From NCBI GenBank assembly GCA_018350325.1, contig JAEVLN010000013.1, forward strand, positions 1,860,001 to 1,924,000: a stretch of DNA of 64,000 nt, given 5' to 3'. Position numbers and translations under genes: made by a program. The stretch comes from Globodera rostochiensis. Its lineage: Eukaryota; Nematoda; Chromadorea; Rhabditida; Heteroderidae. The notes under the pieces are model-generated. The model had not been told where the DNA came from. It searched no databases and saw only the letters and a list, made by a program, of their open reading frames with translations. The first letter of the stretch is position 1. The number at the start of each line of letters is the position of its first letter. Shown piece by piece: positions 10,513-21,870 of the stretch.

Positions 10513-13500
10513 ATGTCACTTATATTTCGTTCATTTCAATCTACAACAAGGACAGCGGCGCAATTTGCAGGTTTGCATAAGAATAAGCCTATTTTTCAAA
10601 ATTGTGGTTTTGCGAAAAGATGGACTGGTTCAAAACTCGTTAAAACGCAAAACTAGTTAAATTGAAGGTTATCTTCACATTTCTTGACTTTCTTAATTTG
10701 TTTTCGCGTTATGTGAATACATTTTATCGGATAAACATTTAGAAAAAAAACAATCATCCGGCTATAGAAGTGCAACAATTTTTCTAAAAAGTTACCCTTT
10801 TTAATTTTGGTTTTTTGGGACAGCATTAACTCTCACTGGTGAATTTTTTTGTTGCTAAAAGAGTCCAATTTTTAGGCCTGTTCTTGCCGGCGTCAACCCG
10901 CTCCGTGCACGGGTCGCAATCGCTGAACGCACTGGACACCGCCGCTCGAAATCGGATCAGCGACTGTGTAAGCAAGATAAACAAACAAACAATGCAGTCC
11001 ATTTTAGCGGGGGGAGTTCAAGCAGTCCAGTTTGGCGCGGGGAGGGGAGTTCAAGCAGTCCAGTTTGGCGTGGGTGGTTGGTGGGGGCGGAGGAAGTTGG
11101 ACCCCCAACAAACAACTCGGGGGCTCGGTTTACAGCCCTAATGATTGGGTAATGATGGCCTATTGAAGAAAAAAAAAACAAGAGGGGGGACCCTATCGTT
11201 TTTCACTTTGACAATTTTTTGATCAATTTTCTTAACAAATTGCCATCAAAAATCAAAAAATTTTTCCCGGCGGCGCCTATCGGAACCGCCGACCCGCTCC
11301 TGGCGCTCAAATGGGATTGCCATCTGAGCGCCGCGCTCAGATGGATCAATTCCCCCCTCCGAAATTTTTTTCTGGCTACGCCCCTGCCCCCCCCCCCTTC
11401 GGTTGCCCCACATTTTCGAACATTTTTTAAAAGATCCAAAAATTCGATTATTTTCTGTTTTTTTGGCTACGCTATCGGCGTCTGCCTCAGCAAATTTTGA
11501 AAATTTCATTACATTTTGGCAATGAACGCTTTTATAGCTTTTTTGATGGGCTTTTTCTTTCTTTTTCTCCTCCTTTTGTACAAATTCAAAGCAAAACTGT
11601 GTTCCTATGGCTCAGTGGTTTGTGTGTTGTGCTATTGGGAAGGGTTCACCGGTTCAATGGCTCCCTGCGGAGCAATGATTGACACATTTGACTAGAGTCT
11701 CTGAACGTGAACATGTTGACATTTGCATAAGGTCTGAGCTCCCTAAAATTAAATTTTTTTTTTTTTTTAAATTTTTTTCCCAGGTCCATTCTGCGCCGGT
11801 GGTCGTTTTCATGAAGGGCACGCAGCAGCAACCGATGTGCGGGTTCAGCCGAAACGTCAAATTGGTACTGTTTTTTGTTGTTGGAATGAATGCCACCAAT
11901 TTGTTTGGGTTTTTTCGCTTTTGATTTGAATTTCTGAAAACGTTTTAGGCAAATTTGTAATTAATTTTTGATCTATTTTTTTGGTGTAGATTTTTTTTGA
12001 AAGGTTTTAATGGACTTTCCAATCGTTTTTCGGTGAAATTTTTGACCAAAATGCAATTTAATTAATTTTGGATGGTTTTCACGAAATTTTTATAGAAAAT
12101 ATTTCCCTTTCTAAGGTTCTCGATCTTCACCACGTGCCCTTCAGGGACTTTGATGTGCTGGAGGACGAGGAGTTGAGGCAGGGCATCAAGGAGTTCAGCG
12201 AGTGGCCGGTACAAAATTTTCCATCAAATTTTTTTTTGGCTTATTCAAAAGATTTATTTTTTTTATTAAATTTTCTTTGGGTTTCCCAAATTTCTTACAA
12301 ACTTTCAGACAATTCCCCAAGTGTATGTGAACGGCAAATTCATCGGCGGCTCGGACATTGTGGTGCAGATGCACAAGGACGGGGAGGTGAGTGAGTGGAC
12401 AACATTGTCAAGGAGTACGACGTGTAGGCTGAGCCGGGATTCCTCGGTGAAATTTGTAAAAATTTCGTCAATTTTCAAATTTTTCAAAAATGCAATATTT
12501 TTTTTTGCGTATTCTTCTTTACCGTTGGGGGGGGGGGTCGACGGTGCCGATAGGCGCCGCCGAGAAAATTTTGCGATTTTTGACTCGATTTGTTAAGAGA
12601 TTTTCAACCAAAAAATTCAAAAAATCGTCTCTTTTTTTTGAAGTTTTTTAGGAATGGGAAGGGCCGGCGGTGCCGATAGGCGCCGCCGGGAAAATTTTTT
12701 TGATTTTTGATGACAGTTTGTTAAGAAAATTAGTCACAAAAAATGTAAAACTTCAAAACAAAAGGGTCCCCCTATGGTTTTTTTTTCTCAAAAAACATTT
12801 CGGGAGGGGGGGCCTGGCCCCCTTCGCCCCCCCCCCCCTGTGTACGGGCCTGATTTTGGGTCTTCAGATATGGCCTCGCCGGGGGGGGGGGGTAACACGA
12901 AGCCGGGGCGGATGGATTCGGATTTGAGTTTTTGGTTAGAAAACATTTTTGTGGGAGGGGGGGGGGGCGTTGGAAGAAACATTTTAGAAAATGTTTTTTT
13001 TTAAATTTTTTTTGTTAAAATATCTGCCACATTTTTTGCGTCAACACCCCCCTTTTAGGCGTTGGGTCCCCCTATGGTTTTTTGTTGTGCCATCAAACCA
13101 GGGCCGTAGCCAGAAAAAAATGTTGGGAGGGGGAATTTGAACCATCTGAGCGCGGCGCTCAAATGGCTTTCCCATTTGAGCGCGAAGGTATTTTATTTGA
13201 AGGAATTTTCAAAAAAGTTTCAAAAATATGCAAAAAAATTTTTGATGGCAATTTGTTAAAAAATTGGTCAAAAAATTGTAAAAGTGCAAAACAAAAGGGT
13301 CCCCCCTCTTGTTTTTTTTCTAAAATTTCATTTTGGGGGGGGGAATTCCCCCCCCCCTTCCCCCCCCCTGGCTACGGCCCTGCATCAAACATTTCGCGGG
13401 GTGGGGGAGTTTTTTTTTGAGAATTTTATTTCTTAAAGGATTTGAATTTGATTTTATGATATTTTGCACAGATGGCCAAATTCTTCGACGAGGAGGGCAT

Positions 13501-13594
13501 TCCGTCGCGTTTCTCCGACAAATTTGAGCCACCAAACGGCGGCGGCGGCGAAGATGGAGCAGGAGCAGCTGGAGGAGGAGAACAGAACAAATGA
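10513..13594 (+). CDS. glrx-5: Mitochondrial monothiol glutaredoxin (GLRX5/Grx5)
   Basis: Exons: 10513-10570, 10876-10967, 11784-11864, 12116-12208, 12309-12386, 13472-13594. Phases agree and the product is 174 residues. The N-terminus MSLIFRSFQSTTRTAAQF is rich in Arg/Ser/Thr with no acids, as in a mitochondrial presequence. The core has KGTQQQPMCGFS with the single active-site cysteine of the CGFS class, WPTIPQVYVNGKFIGG for glutathione binding, and GGSDI. GLRX5 carries [2Fe-2S] clusters from the ISC scaffold to acceptor proteins in the matrix. The C-terminus is a Gly/Glu-rich tail after FDEEGIPSRF. A splice acceptor ends three bases before the ATG, suggesting trans-splicing. Introns 2 and 5 carry transposon insertions. 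Confidence 0.93.
11170..11393. mobile_element. hAT-like miniature element copy in glutaredoxin intron 2
   Basis: The right end CTGGCTACGCCCCTG is near-inverse to the CAGGGCCGTAGCCAG end, and the body carries the inverted GGCGGCGCCTATCGGAACCG motif. The left end is not clear. Upstream (about 11000-11130) is a GTTCAAGCAGTCCAGTTTGG duplication resembling 5255-5350. Confidence 0.55.
12530..12850. mobile_element. hAT-like element remnant in glutaredoxin intron 5
   Basis: Two copies of the GGTGCCGATAGGCGCCGCCG motif (12545, 12670) are followed by AACAAAAGGGTCCCCC and a G/C-run region, the same order as at 8330-8600. Confidence 0.6.
13099..13382. mobile_element. Complete hAT-type MITE with 8-bp target duplication
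   Basis: Perfect 15-bp terminal inverted repeats CAGGGCCGTAGCCAG (13099-13113) and CTGGCTACGGCCCTG (13368-13382) enclose 254 bases. CATCAAAC flanks both sides (13091-13098 and 13383-13390), an exact 8-bp target-site duplication as hAT transposases make. It has no coding capacity. The intact ends and duplication imply a fairly recent insertion in intron 5 of the glutaredoxin gene. Confidence 0.93.
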
Positions 13595-14004
13595 TTGGAA
13601 TGATTGATTGATTTTCTTTTGTCTGTTTTTAATTCAGAATTATAAACTCTCTCCTCAAATTGCATAATATTCATCGGCGCACACGAGCGCGGTCAAAGAA
13701 ATTTGTGAAAAATTTTTAAAAATGCTTAATTTTGTTGTGAAGAAAAACAATGTGTTAGAAATTCGAGAGTTTTGTGTGTTGTTAAGCTCCCTCCCCCTCC
13801 TTTAAGCCGTCGCTTTTGTCTGTGCCGACGCGTCGTCGTCGTCATAGGGCGGCGGAGGTGGACAATTTTTGATGGTGGCCGAATTGACGCCGCGGGCGCC
13901 GTCGTCCGCCGCCGAACACTGAATCAATCAATATATGCAAAAAAAATGGAAAAATAATTGATTTTTTTTGTTGGTATTGATTGATTGAGTGATTATCAAT
14001 TTTT

Positions 14005-17000
14005 TTATACGCCAATAAATCCGCCGCCGGCACTTGCGCTTGAAGACGGCGACGGTGTTATGATGGCCAGCGAATGGGGCGGCAACAACGGGTTCAAGCT
14101 GTTACAAACGAACAAATAAATATATTAGTACAAATAAATATTTGTAATTTGTGGGGGGGTTGATAATTTGTGAAGTTGTCCCCGGATTTTAATTTTGGAT
14201 CAAGAAAAAGTACCATTATTATGTAGGGTGGAGTGTCTTATTTCGAAAGAAATAAAGTCGATCCCAAAAACTCCCAAAATTAGTGGACTAATTACCTAAG
14301 TTTAAATGTGAAATTTAATGTAAAAATTGGTAAATCGTTTAAAAAATGAAGTAAAATAGTCAAAAACAGTTTTTTATTGAGTTTATATTTATTTTTTAAC
14401 GATACTTTGTAAAAAAAATCAAATAGAATAAATAAAATAATTGAATTTAATTATTTTTAAAAGTATAAAACGATTAATTAATTAGCCCGATTTTAACTTG
14501 AATTGATTTAATTTGATAAAAATACACGCAAAATTACAACAATTTACCTGCTCGACGATACAACGGAAATGCAACTTCGACCCGCTCGAACAGTAGCGCC
14601 AGCATTTCGAGCCCGTCGATGCTTCGGCACTCCGCCAGCAGCAGCAGCAGCTACATTTAAAAACATTTTTTTTAAAATAATTATTATATTTTTGTATTTT
14701 TAAAAATCCGTTTCACACTTGTGGCGCTGCTCGCACCGCATGAGAAGGACGAGCGCAACAGAATCATCAGCGACGACGGCCGACTATGGTAATGCTGGTG
14801 CTGCTGTTGTTGCTGATGTTGATGCACAGCTGCTGCTGTTGGTGCTGCTACACGGTGACGATGGTGGTGGTGGTGGTGCTGGTGCCGATGGGCATCTTAT
14901 GCAAATAAATGCCTTTTAACTTGAGAATGCAATATAGGTAATGACAGAAGCGCGCGGGATTCTGATCAGCAAAATTTGGGTGACAAAAATGCTGGCACGA
15001 GAGTGTTGAAACAGTAATTCGCCCGTTTTACAATCACGAAGCCCTGTTTTTGAAAAGCCGCTAAACACGCCAAACAGCGCAATCCGGCACTCTTTTTTTT
15101 GCCGGCACTTTCCGCGCGCGCTCCGGGAAGTGCCGGTTCAAAATGCCGTTCTAGCAACTCATCAAAATAATGCCATAAAACGAATGATGTTCAAGATCTT
15201 TTGCCGAGACTCGAGCACCCACAAAAAGGCGGGACTTTTCTCGAGAGTTGAGACCGAGACTCTTGAACAACACTAAAATTTTTGAAAATGATGGGAAATT
15301 CGCGGCAAAACAGCGCCATATTCCACCAAAATATTGGACACCTGTTGATTTTGGCATCCACAAGACCATTGAACAATTTGACGGCAAAATTCCGCCCAGA
15401 CCCCGGCGCGACGAGTCGGCACTGTAAATTCATTTTTTTGTTTGAAATTTTAATGAAAAACATTTTCTCACACACCTAGCCTTGGTCAGCTTCATCAGGA
15501 ACAGTGTGCAAATGGCCACCATTGAAATGAGCATGAAAATGCCGAACATAAATGTCAGGTGCTCCACTGGGGCCTCGTCAAAAGAGACCTTGAAATTTTT
15601 GAAATTTTCCGACCTCTCGATTCGAAAATTTAAAAAATCTCGACGATTGATTGACGGGGATCTAATACAATTATGCTGGAGGAGTTTGGGCCCTCGGCAT
15701 TTTTGGGCAAATTTTTCAAAAAAAAAAATTTTAAAAATTGGCAAAAATTTTGGAACCCGCGCCCAAACCCTCTGCCGCCATCTCCATAAGTGCCAAGTTT
15801 TGAAAGCAAGAATGGCATTTTTGCCTTTAAATTGGTCGGCTGCGGAGGCCCGAACTTCGGGTAAGAACGCTGGAACAGTCGAGAAACGGCCGCCGGCTTT
15901 GCCGGAGTCCACGTGGAGGGGTCTGAAAATTACGTTTTCTCCCAAAAAAATTTGGCAAATTTTTTTTTGACTTTACAACCTGAAAAATTGATGCGCAAAT
16001 TTTGCTGCGACGACGATGCATTTTGTGCAAAATTTGCTGGGCCATCGGTGCAAAATGGGAACATAAAAAAATGGGGAAATTTAAAAATAAATATACTTTT
16101 TAATATTAAAATTAAAAATTACTTTTCCGGCAAATTGATAATTTGCACAAATTGGCAACAAATTTGCTGCTCAATGTTCGCCTGGAGGGCACAAAAATGT
16201 GTGCCGTTGTTAGTGCCCGCGGGCATCACTTTTAAATGCTTCTGAAAATGTATGCGTGTCGTCATCACGGGTTGAATGTCGTACGTCTACAAAAGGTCAC
16301 TCGGACAATATGTCACAATAGCGGTAAATCAGCTAAAAGGTCACCCCGACAAAATGTCACCTATGGATCGCGCACTGCAAGGCACAAAGCATTGCGCGGC
16401 GCTGCATATTGCCCGAGGGCATTGCCAAATGGCACAAATTTTCGAAAAATAATAATCATTTTAAAAAGTCCCGACTAATCCCGGGTCCCATTATTTTAAA
16501 ACTAAGGGGTTTTCGGTGTCCGGGTTGGCAAATCGCGGGGCAAAAGCTTGGTCCGGTGGGTTTTTTTTTTACAAAATTCCCGACTCCAAAAAATAAATGA
16601 ATCAAAATCCCGGATCCCGAGTCTCCCTTAGAGCCGACGGGATTGAGCTGTGAAATGCCCTCCACAACACTGTAAGCTTAAAAATCCGACAGTTTTAATT
16701 AAATGAGTGCCAAAAATTTCTCAATTTTCACCTTCCCAAAATAAAAAATATAAAAAAAAACGCGAGAAAATGACACAATTTTCGGTTGTGTGCGTTAGTT
16801 ATATGATATTTGGGCGAGGGAAGTGGGCGGAGGTCCTCACTCTCAGCGGCAGAAGGCACCGGAAGCGCATTTTTCTCCGATGGCATTTTTGTGTCTTTTG
16901 ATGCCCCCCCCCTCTCCCCTCGGGGGATTGAAAAATGCACCCCTCGGGGGAGTGGTAAAAAGAGCAAAAGAGATGGATGGATGGCCCCGGGGGGGGGGGC

Positions 17001-17764
17001 GGCACATCAATTTTGGGGACACATTTTGGGGACAAAGATTTCAACTTGTGGCAGGCACCACACAAAAAAGGGGGGAGGGCAAAAAGTAATTGTAAAAACT
17101 TTAGAATATGGCACAAATTTCATCAAAAAAAAGAAGCTAAACTTTGTTTCACCGGGGTTCTCCCGGAATCTCGAGCTTTTAGGGTCCAGGTTTTAGTCGC
17201 CGCTTGAGCCCCGAAATTTCGGGGGTTTTAATGTTGAAAATAAAGTCCGGCAAAAATTTCCCGGAAATTTAAAATTCGACGTCGACGGGGGAGGAATGTT
17301 GAGAGAGCGGGTAAACAACAACAAAAAACGCGCGCCCGAATTTTGGATGCGATGTAATGATGCCGTGGCATTTTCTGCAGCGAATTTGCTGCCGGAGGGC
17401 CCAAGTCGCCGGAGGCGTGCCGAACGCCTCGTGCCGGAGGGCATTTGCGCTTGCGCGGAGAGTGCGGCGGCTCCGCCGATTTTGGGTCTTCAAAAATGCT
17501 TTTAACAATAAATTATATTTTATATATTTTTTTTTAATTAAGAAGCCACAAGCCTCGGGGGTTAGTAAACAGATTTTTATGGATTTTTTTTTGAATTTAA
17601 AAATTTTAAACACTTTTCTCACCGCCCTCTTCCGTTTGGGTGGCAGCGTTCCGTTCAACCGGCGGTGACCGTCTGTGCATGACGCGCTTGCACCATTTGT
17701 GCCACAGCTCGCACTCCATGCCCTTAGGCAGTCCGAACTTGGCCAGGCTTGGCAACTCTGTGCC
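14005..17764 (-). CDS. Unrecognised single-pass membrane protein (5' end not found)
   Basis: Exons in transcription order: 17623-17764 (contains LAKFGLPKGMECELWHKWC), then a missing stretch, then 15476-15588, 15342-15421, 14548-14650 and 14005-14098 ending at TAA. The last four join with consistent phases at GT-AG sites. Exon 15476-15588 encodes FDEAPVEH followed by a roughly 22-residue hydrophobic segment (LTFMFGIFMLISMVAI) and KLTKA, a clear transmembrane helix. The tail is Ala/Arg/Ser/Pro-rich. The 17.6 kb exon cannot join the membrane exon directly without a stop, so at least one exon between is unseen or the two belong to different genes. I do not recognise the family. Frame choice in 14548-14650 is uncertain because CTG/GCT repeats leave other frames open. 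Confidence 0.4.
14700..14900. other. CAG/CTG and GGT triplet-rich tract
   Basis: CTGCTGTTG and GGTGGTGG repeats could encode Gln/His-rich sequence on the minus strand, within an intron of the membrane-protein model. No splice sites clearly select it. Confidence 0.4.
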
Positions 17765-18017
17765 CTGCGGGGAGGGGGAGGGGGAAATGTAAATTTTCGA
17801 CCCTTTAGGGCATTTTTATTACAGTACTATACCAACTGTAGCAGCTCTGGTATCCCCGCTCAAAGTTTTGCTAAACGTTTACTCTGTAATAGAGACCGTT
17901 TGAGACGAGATCTCGTCTCGAGCATCTCGAAAAATCTCGACCTCGAGATCTCGCTCGACTAAAAATGTGCCTTCACGAGATTTTTTTCGAGACCGAGAAT
18001 TAAATTTTAAATAAATT

Positions 18018-18985
18018 TTCACTTTGTCCATTTTGGGACATTTTGTGTCAGTACACTCCAAAATAGACACTTTGTCCATTTTTGGAACATTTTGTCTCAG
18101 TACACTCCAAAATAGACACTTTGTCCATTTTTGGAACACTATGTCTCACTACGCACCAAAATAGACACTTTGTCCATTTTTGGAACATTTTGTCTCACTA
18201 CACACCAAAATAAACACTTTGTCCATTTTTGGAACACTTGGTCTCACTACGCACCAAAATAGACACTTTGTCCTTTTTTGGAACATTTTGTCTCACTACG
18301 CTCCAAAATAGACACATTGTCCATTTTTGGAACACTATGTCTCACTACGCACCAAAATAGACACATTGTCCATTTTTGGAACATTTTGTCTCACTACACA
18401 CCAAAATAAACACTTTGTCCATTTTTGGAACACTTTGTCTCACTACGCACCAAAATAGACACTTTGTCCTTTTTTGGAACATTTTGTCTTACTACGCACC
18501 AAAATAGACACATTGTCCATTTTTGGAATACTATGTCTCACTACGCACCAAAATAGACACTTTGTCCATTTTTGAAATACTCTGTCTCACTACGCACAAA
18601 AATAGACACTTTGTCCATTTTTGGAATACTATGTCTCACTACGCACCAAAATAGACACATTGTCCATTTTTGGAATACTATGTCTCACTACGCACCAAAA
18701 TAGACACATTGTCCATTTTTGGAACATTTTGTCTCACTACACACCAAAATAAACACTTTGTCCATTTTTGGAACACTTTGTCTCATTACGCACCAAAATA
18801 GACACTTTGTCCTTTTTTGGAACATTTTGTCTTACTACGCACCAAAATAGACACATTGTCCATTTTTGGAATACTATGTCTCACTACGCACACTTTGTCC
18901 ATTTTGGAACATTTTGTCTCACTACGCACCAAAATAGACACTTTGTCCATTTTTGGAACACTTTGTCTCACTACACTCCAATAGA
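18018..18985. repeat. 49-bp minisatellite, about 20 copies
   Basis: The unit contains CACTTTGTCCATTTTTGGAA and GTCTCACTACGCACCAAAAT. The period is 49 bases, with point variants such as CATTGTCC and AATAAACAC. It grades at its right end into telomere-type repeats, with partial units mixed in. Confidence 0.95.
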
Positions 18986-19287
18986 CACCCGAAGCCTAAG
19001 CCTAAGCCTAAGCCTAAGCCTAAGCCTAAGCCTAACACTTTGTCTCACTACACTCCAATAGACACCCGAAGCCTAAGCCTAAGCCTAAAGCCGAAGCCTA
19101 AGCCTAAGCCTAAGCCTAAGCCTAAGCCTAAGCCTAAAGCCTAAGCCTAAGCCTAAGCCTAACACTTTGTCTCACTACACTCCAATAGACACCCGAAGCC
19201 TAAGCCTAAGCCTAAGCCTAAAGCCTAAGCCTAAGCCTAAGCCTAAAGCCGAAGCCTAAGCCTAAGCCTAAAGCCGAAGCCGAAGCT
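18986..19287. repeat. Interstitial telomere array (GCCTAA)n with interspersed minisatellite pieces
   Basis: Runs of GCCTAA (TTAGGC on the other strand) and variants such as AAAGCC and CCGAAG are split by copies of CACTTTGTCTCACTACACTC. The G-rich strand is the minus strand, so a chromosome end here would have faced left. Confidence 0.95.
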
Positions 19288-19469
19288 TTTGATTAAAATG
19301 CGTGAAAATCCGTTAATATAATTTTTGAATTTAGCGTTTTTTTCTTTACTTTTATTTTTCGTGTCAAAAAATTTGGCAAAATGTTTATGCGGTAATAAAA
19401 TGCAAAAATGACGCGCTATGGTTGTGCCATTGGAATTTGCGTGCCGTCTTCTTTTTCTATGACAAAATT

Positions 19470-19485
19470 TTATTGTAAATTTTCA
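19470..19485 (+). other. Candidate spliced-leader acceptor of the U2AF35 gene
   Basis: TATTGTAAATTTTCAG ends about 31 bases before the ATG at 19517, and no upstream exon is recognised. Confidence 0.45.
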
Positions 19486-19516
19486 GAAATTTCATTCCGC
19501 AAAAATCTGTACAATA

Positions 19517-21870
19517 ATGCCTCGCTACGATGCGACCGACGACTTGTCGGGTGCGGAATATTTGGCCAGCATTTATGGGACAGAAAAGGACAAAGTGAAC
19601 TGCTCCTTCTTCTTCAAGGTGTTCAACTGCTCAATATATTTAGCAAATTGAAACCCCTAAATTTAATTTTTCAGATTGGCGCTTGCCGACACGGGGACAA
19701 TTGTTTGCGGGCCCACCATCGGCCGACCTTTTCGAACACCGTGCTGCTTAAGCACTTTTACCAGAGTCCAATTGTCAACCCGTGCCAGGCCGACGCCTTC
19801 GACAGTCAGAAAAAAAAATTTTTTTTTTAATTTTATATTTTCACCCTCTTGTGCATGATTTTCCTGACATTTTAGCACTTTTTGCCTCACAAAACCGTCA
19901 AAAGTTTCATAAATTGACGTTTAAAGATAAAATTGGATCCAAAATCGTATTTAAAATTTGCATTTTAAATACAAAATTAGCACAAAATCCTTCAAATTTA
20001 CAGAGGTCGGCAAAAAGGATGAGCTTGAGCAACGACATTTTGATGAATTTTATGAGGAAGTGTTCACCGAACTGCAGAACAAATACGGCATGTCATTTTT
20101 GTAATAAAAAAAACATTTTTTTAAATCATTTTTAAACAATTTATTGTCCCGAAAAATGCTAAAATTTTAAGTTTTTGAATTTTCTTAAGTGTAAATCACT
20201 CAAAATGTGCTTTTACAGGTCCAGTGGAAGAGCTGAACGTATGTTTTGGGGGTTGCTGCAATTTTTGGATTTTTTTAAAAACTTTTTTAGGTCTGCGAGA
20301 ACATCGGGGAGCACATGGTACAATACAACAAAATTTGTCCTGATAAAAATGGCTTTTTGCCCCCTCCACAGATTGGCAACGTGTACGTGAAGTTTGTATA
20401 TGAGGAGGACGCAGAAAAAACTGTCCAAGGCTTGGAAGATCGATGGTTCGTTCGTTTTTTTTTTTTAAATTTTTGAAAATTCATCATTCACAGCCCCCCC
20501 CCCCTAAATTTATAATAAATTTTTAATTGGTCTTGAAGGACGTGTTGGTTGGTTAATTGGTTAATCAACCGGATTAATCTTTAACAAAAAGTTCGGTGAT
20601 GCACTGAAATGTTTTTTTTTGCGTGACAGAAGAGGCGAGAGGGGGGAGTAAGAAAAATTTCAGAAAGTATTTGTTTTTTGATTCATTTTTTAAACAAAAA
20701 AAAAAGGAAACAAAAATTTTTTTTGTTTTTGTTTTGGATGGAAATGTCCGCTTTTTTCGGTGGTTGTTTTGTTTTTTTGCAGGGGGTTGCTGGCTTGCTT
20801 GAATTTTTGAATGCATTTTGTTTTTTTTTAAAAAAAAAACAAACTTTAAAAACATTTTCAACAGGTTCAACGGGCAGCCAATCTATTCGGAGTTGTCGCC
20901 GGTGTCCGACTTTCGCGAGGCGCGCTGTCGTCAGCACGAAATTTCGACCTGTTCAAAGGGCGGCTTTTGCAATTTTATGCACTTGAAAGATGTGTCGGAC
21001 GAAGTGTACGTTTTGAGGGGGGGGGGTGGGAAGAAACGAGTTCAATATTGTCGCTAAATTTGCGCATAAAAAAGGGGGAAATTGTTTAAAAAAGCAAAAA
21101 GTTTTTATTTTTTAAAGTACACTAGTCATTTTTTGATGAAGCCTTTTTAAGAAAACGGCACGGTGCCGCCGACAGGCACCGTCACAAAAAAAATTTTTGA
21201 TTTTTTTTGATGGTTTTTTTGTTAAGAAAAATTTTTTGTTTAATAGCTTTACTCCCCCCATTCCCCGTGTGTTTAAGCTACGAGCGTTGTTATGCCAATC
21301 GCGGGACGCGCTATCGCAGCTCGCGCCGACACGACCGCTTCTACGCCGACGATGGCTACGACCGTCGCGGAGGCGGCGGCGGTGGCGGAGGCGGCGACCG
21401 GTTGGGGACGGGTGGGGGGGCGGGCAGAAAAAATTTTCGGGAGAGGGGGGGGAGGGGTTGACGAATAGGGCCAAAAAATGGAATGACACCGAATTTGGGT
21501 CCCTGAACGAATAACAAATTTTGTCGAACAACTCTTTCTCCCCGGAGGATGGGGGGGGGGGGGGGGCTCGGGGACGCACATTGATTGATATTGCCTTTGG
21601 GCAGAGGGGGGGGGGGGGAGGCGGGGATCCATCCATCTGGCGAAGCTGGCACGTAGAAGAGATCGGACTTGAGGAGCACTCGAGATTTTGAAAGATTTAA
21701 TTTTTTTTTGAATAAAAATTTTTGCAACAATAATGTGTTAACGCGCGTGCCCCTCTCCCCCTCACAGTGACCGCGGCGGTGGCGGCGGTGGTGGAGGCGG
21801 CGGCGGCCGGGACCGTCGGCGACGCGATGACCGGGGCGGTGACGACCACTTCTACCACGATCGTCGTTGA
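19517..21870 (+). CDS. uaf-2: U2 snRNP auxiliary factor small subunit (U2AF35)
   Basis: Exons: 19517-19618, 19675-19804, 20004-20087, 20219-20238, 20291-20317, 20372-20445, 20865-21005, 21278-21400, 21768-21870; 267 residues, all phases fit. The protein recognises the AG of 3' splice sites as partner of U2AF65. Visible parts are AEYLASIYGTEKDKVNCSFF, the first CCCH zinc finger (IGACRHGDNCLRAHH), a UHM/RRM-like core with GNVYVKFVYEEDAEK and RWFNGQPIYSELSP, the second CCCH finger (CRQHEISTCSKGGFCNFMH), then a Gly-rich Arg/Asp tail instead of a long RS domain. Intron 3 uses a GC donor (ACG/GCATGT), and exons 4 and 5 are only 20 and 27 bases. Intron 7 holds a hAT-like GCACGGTGCCGCCGACAGGC motif. 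Confidence 0.95.

Noticed and set aside
12387..12440. Possible extra glutaredoxin exon reading DNIVKEYDV
   Set aside because: The nine codons end in a stop and would need an 11-base intron; joining exon 5 to 13472 gives the expected family C-terminus.
15430..15945. 171-codon minus-strand frame
   Set aside because: Only its last third (the membrane exon 15476-15588) has coding character; the rest runs through AT-rich intron.
18018..19287. Regular repeats resembling a CRISPR array
   Set aside because: Units are contiguous 49-bp tandem copies without unique spacers, and the genome is eukaryotic with telomere hexamers next to it.
21112..21636. 174-codon minus-strand frame
   Set aside because: It is antisense to U2AF35 exon 8 and G-rich intron; the Pro/Arg-rich product is a shadow.
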